A DNA stretch of 6,402 nt. Origin: CAG-390 sp045543615. Lineage in GTDB: Bacteria; Bacillota; Clostridia; Oscillospirales; CAG-272. The notes beneath the pieces are model-generated. The model ran no database searches, was not told the origin of the DNA, and saw only the letters and a list, made by a program, of their open reading frames with translations. Made by a program: the position numbers and the translations under genes. The stretch lies in NCBI GenBank assembly GCA_045543615.1, contig JAZPXL010000022.1, positions 1 through 6,402 on the forward strand. Reading direction: 5' to 3'. Positions within the stretch are counted from its first letter, which is position 1. Every line of letters starts with the position of its first letter. Shown one piece after another: positions 1 through 4,538 of the stretch.

Positions 1-132
1 AAAGGCTACAATTTTCACTCCTTGGATAATGAAACTTTGCAAAATATTGTTTTGTCTATTAACCTAAGACCAAAAAAATGCTTGGGCTGGAAATCTCCTT
101 TTGAAGCGTTTTTTGGTGTTGCACTTGCTTGA
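1..132 (+). CDS. IS30-family transposase, C-terminal fragment (cut by window edge)
   Basis: Frame 1 is open from the first base to a TGA at 130-132 and gives 43 residues. They contain the C-terminal signature of IS30-family DDE transposases: a DNETLQ stretch, then INLRPKKCLGW, then KSPFEAFF. The NxRPRKxLGWxTP-type block follows the last catalytic glutamate of the rve-type integrase core in this family. The rest of the protein, including the N-terminal HTH and the DDE core, lies left of the window, so I cannot say whether the element is intact. The frame stays open to the usual end of the family, so this end is not obviously broken. The reading rests on motif recognition from memory, with no database search. 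Confidence 0.85.
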   Translation, partial: KGYNFHSLDNETLQNIVLSINLRPKKCLGWKSPFEAFFGVALA

Positions 133-216
133 CAATCCACCGCACTCCCCAGTCGCACACAAGGGGCAAAATGTGGTAATGAAAAACCATTTGCGCAAGG
201 ATATAGGTAATAAGAC

Positions 217-253
217 AGGACATCGAATGGCAAATTCGAGTGTCCTTTGCCAT
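217..253. repeat. Two overlapping, mutually exclusive inverted repeats
   Basis: AGGACA (217-222) pairs with TGTCCT (241-246), and inside it CGAAT (224-228) pairs with ATTCG (234-238). An alternative, ATGGCAAA (227-234) with TTTGCCAT (246-253), is a perfect 8-bp stem using overlapping bases. Both cannot form at once. No T-tract follows on either strand, so neither is a standard terminator. Function unknown; it may be a structural part of the IS end. Confidence 0.5.
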
Positions 254-266
254 AGGTCGCCACCCA

Positions 267-311
267 CGGCAAGCAAAAGGCTCACTTCTCTCTTGAACCC
301 TTTGCTTGCCG
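267..311. repeat. 11-bp perfect inverted repeat (CGGCAAGCAAA / TTTGCTTGCCG)
   Basis: The arms are 267-277 and 301-311, separated by 23 nt (278-300), with two further G-C pairs possible inside. No T-tract follows on either strand. It sits next to the hairpin at 312-333 and probably belongs to the same repetitive structure. Confidence 0.6.
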
Positions 312-333
312 CCCAAGCCCCGAAGGGCTTGGG
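312..333. repeat. 9-bp GC-rich hairpin near the 3' end of the surface-protein gene
   Basis: CCCAAGCCC (312-320) and GGGCTTGGG (325-333) form a perfect stem around a CGAA tetraloop on the + strand. It lies 25 bp beyond the stop of the surface-protein gene on the minus strand, so it could slow or end that transcript. Neither side has the U-tract expected of an intrinsic terminator, so I list it as a repeat and only a possible terminator. Confidence 0.55.
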
Positions 334-358
334 TTGGGCTATAATAATTCGAATGTTA

Positions 359-2467
359 TTATTCGATTACAACTGTACCGCCATCGTGAGCGTGGCAAAT
401 ATCTGCAACTGCGCCGTTTACATTGGTGCAATTAACGAGCTTAAGAGTTGCCCCAACGACATCCGTGCCTGCGCAAGGATTTGCAGAGAGATCAACGTTA
501 GCTACGTCAAATACGCAGTTTGTAAGAACTGTGTTCTTATAGAAACGAGCAATACCGTATGTTCCGTTGCCCTTGATGGTGCAGTTGTTCATCTCAACTT
601 CAACAGAGCCAAAGGAGCTCCAACCTACAAGAGTACAGTTGTTGAAAATAACCTTACCTGTGCCACCATCAAAGTGGATGGAATAAGCAGCAGCCTCAAA
701 GGTGCAGTTTTCAAATACGATAGTACCGTCTACCTTGTTACCATAGCTTGATCCACTTACATTTGCGTTAGCAATTGTAACTGTTGAGCCTGCGGGAACC
801 TTTGATGTACTAAGAGCGTACTCAAGATCTCCGATGTCTGCGCCCGCTGCGTCAATATAGCTTGCGCCGCCGCTGATAGCTGCGCTGATGTCGGACTTGT
901 TTGCAGCTGTTACATAAGCCTCTTCGCCTACCATATAGTACTTATAGTCAGCACGAATTGCTGTATCAATAGTAGCTGCGCCGTTGTTAGCAATATTATC
1001 CTCAACTACTACAACGGAGTTGGTAGCAGTATAGGAGGACTTGATGCTAAGCATAGGAATCTCTGCATCCTTTGCAAGAGCCTTCTTGAAGCTGTTGCCT
1101 GTGATGATGAGAGAGAGAACTTCGCTTGAGGAGTCTCTGCTTGTGCCGAATGCATACTCGCCATCAGCCCAGTTGCTAAAGCTGTTGTCTGCGATAATCC
1201 AGTTAGCCTTGTTGCCGGAAGCGTTGATGTTGTGGTGAGATGTTGCAGCAGCAAATGTGTTGTTCTTGATAACTACATCACCGTCAACATAGTTGAGACG
1301 AATGTGGTTAACTGCAGGAGCATTGAATGTGCAGTTTTCGATTGTGACGTTTGTGGAAGGACCACTTACACGGCCTGAATCCTCAAAGTCGATTGCACAA
1401 TATGTTGCGGGATCGTAGTTGCCCCAGCCGATAGCATAATCAAATGTCGTAAATGTGCAGTTCTTGATTACAACATCATCAGCACCATAGGGTGTGGAGG
1501 TGGTGTTTGTAATGCTTGCGTAGTAACCGTAGGGGGTGTAAGCACCGCCTGAATAGGTTGATGTAGGAATCTGGTCATAGATTGCGTAGAATGTCAGACC
1601 GTCAATAGTTACGCCATCCTTGCCGTTGAGGTCAACACTGTCAACAATAGCAGTATTGGAAACGAGTGTTATGTTGTTCTGAGGAATTGCAATTGTGCCA
1701 ATGTATTCGCCGGCAGCAAGACCGATAACGTCACCTTCCTGTGCGTTTGCAAGGATTTCGCCGAGTGTAGCGGGTGTAGCAACAACGTCGCAAATCAGAG
1801 CATCTGCGTCATAGTCATTACCAAAGCTGTCTTCCTCAGCTGTGAGCTGTGTAGCAACGAGGTTGATACCAAGCTTGATTGTGGGAACAGCTGTTCCTGT
1901 CTTGTAGTTAGCCTCGTTACCAACGGTCTCGGGCATATAAACTACGAGAGCAACATACACATCATCAGCGTCCTTGAGCATTGAGCCTGTCTTGGTATAG
2001 CCGGTAGCGAGAACTCTGGCTCTTGTAGCAGCTGCACGTGCGTCTTCGCGGCTTGCATAGGGAGTGTCAACACCCTCAATAGCAGCAAATCTTATGTAGT
2101 TGGAGAGCTTGAAGTTCTTGCCATCTACATTTGTGCCGGCTGTCTCATCAACAATGTTGATGCCGAGCTGATACTTGAGTGCGAGAGAACCAGCGTTGCT
2201 GACCTTGAGGTAAACAACTTCTGTGTGACCGGGCTCCCAAAGTGTATTTGTTTCAAATACATTTGTGGAATCGTCAACATCTTCCCAGCTGTCGCCATCA
2301 TACCACTCAAGGTCGATGTCGAGGTTGCCTGCGGTAATGATATTGTTGTTAGAAACAACACTATCGGTAAACCAAGCGTAGGTTGTACCGAGGAGCATTG
2401 AGAAGCAGAGAATCAGTGCTACTGCACTTGAGATCAACGCTCTCTTTGCGAGTTTTGTGTTCGTCAT
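359..2467 (-). CDS. SipW-type signal peptide surface protein with TasA-like N-terminus and parallel beta-helix
   Basis: A 702-aa secreted protein. Residues 1-31 are a SipW-dependent signal peptide: basic KLAKR, a hydrophobic stretch, then GTTYA before WFTD, the usual cleavage site in TasA/camelysin-type proteins. A TasA-like beta domain follows, ending near residue 222 with the typical QLTAEEDSFGNDYD segment. Residues about 235-490 and 560-700 carry repeated beta-helix rungs such as VVIKNCTF, VTIENCTF, IVFENCTF and VIFNNCTL, as in pectate-lyase-like folds. No lyase catalytic site is recognisable. There is no LPXTG motif or C-terminal membrane segment, so attachment may be by fibre assembly or non-covalent. 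The start is fixed by AAGGAGG at 2477-2483, 9 nt upstream. No sipW signal peptidase gene lies in the window. The invertible promoter segment lies 106 bp upstream of the start codon and is inferred to control it. Adhesin or matrix role is inference. Confidence 0.88.
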   Translation of the reverse strand: MTNTKLAKRALISSAVALILCFSMLLGTTYAWFTDSVVSNNNIITAGNLDIDLEWYDGDSWEDVDDSTNVFETNTLWEPGHTEVVYLKVSNAGSLALKYQLGINIVDETAGTNVDGKNFKLSNYIRFAAIEGVDTPYASREDARAAATRARVLATGYTKTGSMLKDADDVYVALVVYMPETVGNEANYKTGTAVPTIKLGINLVATQLTAEEDSFGNDYDADALICDVVATPATLGEILANAQEGDVIGLAAGEYIGTIAIPQNNITLVSNTAIVDSVDLNGKDGVTIDGLTFYAIYDQIPTSTYSGGAYTPYGYYASITNTTSTPYGADDVVIKNCTFTTFDYAIGWGNYDPATYCAIDFEDSGRVSGPSTNVTIENCTFNAPAVNHIRLNYVDGDVVIKNNTFAAATSHHNINASGNKANWIIADNSFSNWADGEYAFGTSRDSSSEVLSLIITGNSFKKALAKDAEIPMLSIKSSYTATNSVVVVEDNIANNGAATIDTAIRADYKYYMVGEEAYVTAANKSDISAAISGGASYIDAAGADIGDLEYALSTSKVPAGSTVTIANANVSGSSYGNKVDGTIVFENCTFEAAAYSIHFDGGTGKVIFNNCTLVGWSSFGSVEVEMNNCTIKGNGTYGIARFYKNTVLTNCVFDVANVDLSANPCAGTDVVGATLKLVNCTNVNGAVADICHAHDGGTVVIE

Positions 2468-2549
2468 TTTGTTTTTCCTCCTTCGAAATGTTTTTTGAGT
2501 GACGAATATCTGAACGCGTTTTGCGTAAAGATCAAAATTTATATATTTT

Positions 2550-2563
2550 GTTTAAGCTTAAAC
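2550..2563. promoter_or_regulatory. 14-bp perfect palindrome between switch and surface-protein gene
   Basis: GTTTAAGCTTAAAC is a perfect palindrome with no spacer, 10 bp to the gene side of the left inverted repeat. A loopless palindrome makes a poor RNA hairpin but a good binding site for a dimeric regulator. If the promoter is flipped toward the gene, this site falls in the untranslated leader, downstream of the start of transcription. Binding by a repressor is inference. Confidence 0.4.
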
Positions 2564-2573
2564 TATTTTTGCT

Positions 2574-2595
2574 ACATAACGAGAGTTATGTTGTA
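2574..2595 (+). repeat. Left inverted repeat of the invertible segment (recombinase core site)
   Basis: This 22-bp repeat has an exact inverted copy at 2787-2808. It is itself built as arms ACATAAC and GTTATGT around a GAGA centre, followed by TGTA. Short palindromic arms around an asymmetric 4-8 bp centre are the layout of a tyrosine recombinase core site. The centre reads GAGA here and TCTC in the other copy, so the sites are in opposite orientation and recombination would invert, not delete, the DNA between them. Confidence 0.9.
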
Positions 2596-2656
2596 AAACC
2601 TCGGCTGAAACATCAAGCATCCCCACGCTTACAATAAAAATTGCGCAGAAACAAAG

Positions 2657-2700
2657 CCTTTCGCCTTAAAAATCAAAAAACAAGAACGAAAGGTTTTTTT
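2657..2700 (+). terminator. Terminator-like hairpin inside the invertible segment
   Basis: CCTTTCG (2657-2663) pairs with CGAAAGG (2687-2693), followed at once by seven T (2694-2700). The 23-nt loop is long, which lowers confidence. It reads in the same direction as the promoter but lies upstream of it. In the flipped state it would face transcription leaking out of the recombinase gene, so it could insulate the surface-protein promoter from recombinase read-through. Confidence 0.55.
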
Positions 2701-2736
2701 GTCGTGCAAAAATCGCAAAAAAATGTGAAAAAAGTA

Positions 2737-2765
2737 TTGATTTTTCTATCGGTTAGTGATAAAAT
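2737..2765 (+). promoter_or_regulatory. Sigma-A promoter inside the invertible segment, pointing away from the surface-protein gene
   Basis: The -35 box is TTGATT (2737-2742), the spacer is exactly 17 bp, and the -10 box is TAAAAT (2760-2765). The expected transcription start is about 2772. In this orientation it transcribes across the right repeat and meets the terminator at 2817-2848 within some 80 nt. There is no gene on the + strand for it to serve, which is the main argument that it is a switchable promoter parked in its OFF position. Confidence 0.82.
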
Positions 2766-2771
2766 AATTTA

Positions 2772-2790
2772 TGTATCAGCATTTGATACA
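2772..2790 (+). repeat. 7-bp hairpin at the predicted transcript 5' end
   Basis: TGTATCA (2772-2778) and TGATACA (2784-2790) form a perfect stem around GCATT. It begins at the predicted transcription start, and its last four bases (2787-2790) are the first four of the right inverted repeat. Because strand exchange happens further out, in the repeat centre, every transcript from this promoter would carry it in either orientation. It could stabilise the 5' end of the mRNA or act as an operator; neither is shown. Confidence 0.45.
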
Positions 2791-2808
2791 ACATAACTCT
2801 CGTTATGT
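2787..2808 (-). repeat. Right inverted repeat of the invertible segment (recombinase core site)
   Basis: Exact reverse complement of 2574-2595 over all 22 bp. The match stops abruptly at both ends: outside the repeats GCT on the left does not match CAA (reverse complement of TTG) on the right, and inside AAA does not match TCA. The repeats are therefore discrete sites and not remains of a longer duplication. Confidence 0.9.
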
Positions 2809-2816
2809 TTGGGTGC

Positions 2817-2848
2817 GCTCGGTGCTATTGCATCGGGTTTTTCTTTTT
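2817..2848 (+). terminator. Fixed intrinsic terminator just outside the right inverted repeat
   Basis: On the + strand 2817-2825 pairs with 2830-2838 in nine base pairs, three of them G-U type, around a TATT loop. TTTTTCTTTTT (2838-2848) follows. On the minus strand the stem is followed by GCACCC and no T-tract, so it works only rightward. The only promoter it can serve is the one at 2737-2765. It would end the OFF-state transcript and protect the recombinase gene from antisense transcription. Confidence 0.72.
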
Positions 2849-3689
2849 ATATTATCAGTCGCATCTGCTTCATCTTCTCACGGTGCTCAGCTCCACTCGT
2901 CATAATGTATAACCGAGTGGTATTTATGCTTGAGTGACCGAGAATGTCCGCAAGCTTTGCTATGTCTTTTTCCATATTATAAAAAGTCCTTGCAAACAGA
3001 TGTCGCAGGTTGTGTGGAAATACCTTTTCGGGCGATACCTCGGCGTCAGCGCAAAGCCCTTTCATCTCACGCCATATATTGTTACGGCTGACGGCTCTGC
3101 CACTTTTTGTTATAAATACAGGCCCTGTTTTTATCTTTTGCTTCCTTATATATAATAGTAGCTTCTGCCTCAGCTTTGGCACTATAAAGACGGTTCTGTT
3201 TTTGCCCTTACATCTTACGCAAGCCTCGCCCCTCTCCACAGCCTCGGCAGTTATAAAGCACAGCTCGCTTACCCGTATGCCCGTGGCGCATATCGTTTGA
3301 ATTATCAGCCCCAGCCGATACTTCCCCCTCTGCTCTGCCGTTTTTATCAATCGGCAATACTCTGCGCGTGTAAGCTCCTTCTTCTCTGAGCAGAAGACCT
3401 GTCTTTGCACACGAAGTCTCTTCACGCACAACTCACTCCACCCACAAAAGCGCAGGAAGGTGTTGATTGCCGCAAGCATTGAATTTACGCTTGACGGTGC
3501 GTGACGGCTGCCGATCTCTCTCTTGTAGTCGAGTACAAGCTCCTTGTCAATTTCCCGAGAGCCCGAAAACTCTGCAAAGCTACGCACGTCCCTTGTGTAC
3601 TTTTCAAGCGTGGCGGCACTTTTCTCCTCAGAGGCAAGATAGAGCCTGAAGGCTCTGATTTTTTCGTTGTCAACAATTCTTTTGTTCAT
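2847..3689 (-). CDS. Tyrosine recombinase/integrase, probable invertase of the adjacent promoter segment
   Basis: A 280-aa site-specific recombinase, about the usual size for XerC/D-like enzymes. Residues about 8-85 resemble the N-terminal SAM-like core-binding domain (phage-integrase N-terminal type), with LEKYTRDVRSFAEF and SSVNSMLAAINTFLRF. The catalytic domain has the full set: Arg139 in ATGIRVSEL, a probable Lys163 in CKGKNR, His226 and Arg229 in HNLRHLF, His252 in LGHSSI, and the nucleophile Tyr261 in TTRLYI. The start at 3689 is chosen because GGAGAG lies 6 nt upstream; an in-frame extension to 3803 adds a hydrophobic 38-residue stretch that falls in the hairpin and promoter region. 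Its 3' end lies 38 bp from the right inverted repeat, the usual arrangement for a dedicated invertase. That it acts on these repeats is inferred from position. A chromosome dimer-resolving XerD role is unlikely given the location. Confidence 0.9.
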   Translation of the reverse strand: MNKRIVDNEKIRAFRLYLASEEKSAATLEKYTRDVRSFAEFSGSREIDKELVLDYKREIGSRHAPSSVNSMLAAINTFLRFCGWSELCVKRLRVQRQVFCSEKKELTRAEYCRLIKTAEQRGKYRLGLIIQTICATGIRVSELCFITAEAVERGEACVRCKGKNRTVFIVPKLRQKLLLYIRKQKIKTGPVFITKSGRAVSRNNIWREMKGLCADAEVSPEKVFPHNLRHLFARTFYNMEKDIAKLADILGHSSINTTRLYIMTSGAEHREKMKQMRLII

Positions 3690-3695
3690 ATAACA

Positions 3696-3701
3696 CTCTC
3701 C
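3696..3701 (-). promoter_or_regulatory. Ribosome binding site fixing the recombinase start
   Basis: GGAGAG on the minus strand, 6 nt upstream of the ATG at 3687-3689. The upstream in-frame ATG at 3801-3803 lies within the loop-side arm of a perfect hairpin and has no comparable site, so the shorter 280-aa product is preferred. Confidence 0.75.
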
Positions 3702-3747
3702 GTTTTTTATTTTGCCTGCTATTATTATTTTACCAAACATAGCAAGT

Positions 3748-3775
3748 ATTTTACATTTGAAAAAAACACAAGCAA
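3748..3775 (-). promoter_or_regulatory. Candidate promoter of the recombinase gene
   Basis: On the minus strand TTGCTT (3770-3775), a 16-bp spacer and TAAAAT (3748-3753) lie about 60 bp upstream of the start codon. A second TAAAAT at 3727-3732 has only a poor -35 (TGTAAA). The region is very AT-rich, so chance matches are likely. A weak promoter would fit a recombinase needed in small amounts. Confidence 0.4.
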
Positions 3776-3825
3776 CAAATATAAAACACAAATCCACAGA
3801 CAACTTACTGTTGTCTGTGGATTTG
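3774..3825 (-). terminator. 16-bp perfect hairpin, probable terminator of the 66-aa gene
   Basis: The arms 3789-3804 and 3810-3825 are perfect reverse complements (CAAATCCACAGACAAC on the + strand) around a TTACT loop. Reading leftward, the stem is followed by TGTTTTATATTTGTT (3788-3774), which is U-rich though interrupted. It lies about 97 bp past the stop of the 66-aa gene and just upstream of the candidate recombinase promoter, so it would separate the two units. The + strand side has no T-tract. Confidence 0.6.
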
Positions 3826-3851
3826 CCTTGTGGTTATATAAACTTTAATAC

Positions 3852-3883
3852 CAAACACGAGATGGTCTACTACGCCGTGTTTG
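3852..3883. repeat. 8-bp inverted repeat downstream of the 66-aa gene
   Basis: CAAACACG (3852-3859) and CGTGTTTG (3876-3883) are perfect arms around a 16-nt loop. There is no T-tract on either side. It may add structure to the 3' end of the 66-aa gene's transcript. The rest of 3826-3921 shows nothing I can name. Confidence 0.4.
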
Positions 3884-3921
3884 CGTGTGAGTCTCCTCCA
3901 CTGTTTTTGCGTGCGCAAGCG

Positions 3922-4122
3922 TTACTTGCTCTCGGTATATTCCTCGATCTCGCCCGTCAATATATGAGCCTTGAGAGAAATAAATTTGTCGTCACGCTCA
4001 AACACCAGGACGTTGACGGCAGGCTGCTCGCACCACCTGTCTGTGTCTCTTTCGCCAAAATGAGAGATGTAATATTCATATAAAAGCTTGTTAAGCTCTT
4101 GTTTTGTAAGAATGTTTGCCAT
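3922..4122 (-). CDS. Small protein of unknown function (66 aa)
   Basis: A 66-aa soluble protein starting MANILTKQELNKLLYEYY and ending LTGEIEEYTESK. It has no signal peptide, membrane segment, Cys-metal motif or recognisable DNA-binding motif. It is charged and looks like a short alpha-plus-beta fold: a helix at about residues 6-19, then strands around VNVLVFER and DKFISLKAHIL. I do not recognise the family. It is probably real: it has a near-consensus promoter (4202-4230) and a downstream hairpin terminator, and the protein has balanced composition. The start is less certain, because the purine run GGGGGG (4126-4131) lies only 3 nt before the ATG, which is close. A longer in-frame form reaching 4266 is unlikely, since it would start upstream of the promoter. 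Confidence 0.7.
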   Translation of the reverse strand: MANILTKQELNKLLYEYYISHFGERDTDRWCEQPAVNVLVFERDDKFISLKAHILTGEIEEYTESK

Positions 4123-4201
4123 ATTCCCCCCTAAGTAAATGCTTAAGCTAATATTGAGCCACGCCCAACGCCCTCGCATAGCCTTGTGCGTATACTTAAT
4201 A

Positions 4202-4230
4202 ATTATACCATATCCCCACTCGATTGTAAA
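4202..4230 (-). promoter_or_regulatory. Sigma-A promoter of the 66-aa gene
   Basis: On the minus strand TTTACA (4225-4230), exactly 17 bp, then a perfect TATAAT (4202-4207). Transcription would start near 4195, giving a leader of about 73 nt before the ATG at 4122. No clear regulatory fold was found in that leader. Confidence 0.78.
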
Positions 4231-4456
4231 GACGGGGAGGTAGAAAAAGAAAACGAAAGCAATCAAGCAGCTTGATAGATTTCAATTAATACTCACACAA
4301 ATACGGTCATATTTCAGCGAAATCGAGGACTGAAAATCAATTGAAGAAGCATATAATAAACATACCGCAAAACGTGATGCAAAAGTTGTGTTGGCTGTGA
4401 GGGTTATCTCTTGGGAGTGCGCACCCTATTTCTTTTGCCTTGTTCATAGAATCGTA
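4231..4456. other. Intergenic region between two divergent units, no gene seen
   Basis: The 226 bp lie between the divergent promoters of the 66-aa gene and the hydrolase. I find no reading frame with a ribosome binding site. A TATAAT at 4352-4357 has no matching -35 at the right distance. AGGGT/ACCCT (about 4402-4429) with an inner CTC/GAG pairing, followed by ATTTCTTTT, is a weak terminator-like fold on the + strand. It is too poorly paired to call. Confidence 0.45.
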
Positions 4457-4485
4457 TTGAATAAAAGCTGTTTTTGTGGTATAAT
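4457..4485 (+). promoter_or_regulatory. Sigma-A promoter of the hydrolase gene
   Basis: TTGAAT (4457-4462), 17 bp, and a perfect TATAAT (4480-4485). Transcription would start near 4492, leaving a leader of about 47 nt before the start codon at 4539. It places the TTG at 4500 close to the 5' end and supports the later ATG. Confidence 0.8.
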
Positions 4486-4538
4486 TCTTTATCAAACATT
4501 TGGAGATGCAGACTCGCATAAATAAAGAGGGGAATGAA

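Larger units (their letters stand above)
133..358. other. Non-coding flank of the IS30 element, rich in hairpins
   Basis: There are 226 bp between the transposase stop and the stop of the converging surface-protein gene. I find no convincing gene: the open frames crossing it lack ribosome binding sites and run into neighbouring genes in the wrong frame. It holds a series of inverted repeats, listed separately. The right terminal repeat of the IS should lie here, most likely close to the transposase stop, but it cannot be defined because the left end is outside the window. Part or all of the stretch may belong to the IS or to a separate small repetitive element. Confidence 0.5.
2574..2808. other. 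Invertible promoter segment (inverton), shown in inferred OFF orientation
   Basis: Two perfect 22-bp inverted repeats bound 191 bp (2596-2786) of AT-rich, non-coding DNA. The inside holds one near-consensus promoter reading right (2737-2765) and one terminator-like hairpin reading right (2657-2700). I see no comparable promoter reading left toward the surface-protein gene. Inversion would place the promoter at about 2617-2645 reading left, with transcription starting near 2610 and a leader of about 143 nt before the ATG. A tyrosine recombinase gene lies 38 bp beyond the right repeat. This matches the general design of phase-variable promoters in Clostridia and Bacteroides. Actual inversion is not shown by one sequence. 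Confidence 0.85.

Noticed and set aside
15..316. Three overlapping minus-strand open frames of 73-85 aa
   Set aside because: They overlap each other and the transposase coding region and lie over the hairpin-rich IS flank; their compositions are not protein-like. They are the sort of spurious frames often annotated over repeats.
101..751. 216-aa open frame on the + strand
   Set aside because: It begins inside the transposase tail, has no ribosome binding site, and mostly lies antisense to the beta-helix gene, whose repetitive codons keep the opposite strand open.
359..2467. The surface protein as an active pectate lyase
   Set aside because: Only the beta-helix repeat pattern is seen; no catalytic or calcium-binding residues of a pectate lyase family could be identified.
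2574..2808. The repeats as ends of a small transposable element (MITE)
   Set aside because: No target-site duplication flanks them (GCT against TTG). Each repeat is itself a palindromic core site with an asymmetric centre, the inside carries a promoter, and a recombinase gene is adjacent. A DNA switch explains more.
3690..3803. N-terminal extension of the recombinase to 318 aa
   Set aside because: The extra 38 residues are hydrophobic, start within a perfect hairpin and overlap the candidate promoter; a good ribosome binding site supports the start at 3689.
4500..4538. TTG start for the hydrolase, 13 codons upstream
   Set aside because: No ribosome binding site at the right distance and only about 8 nt from the predicted transcription start; the ATG at 4539 has GAGGGG 6 nt upstream.
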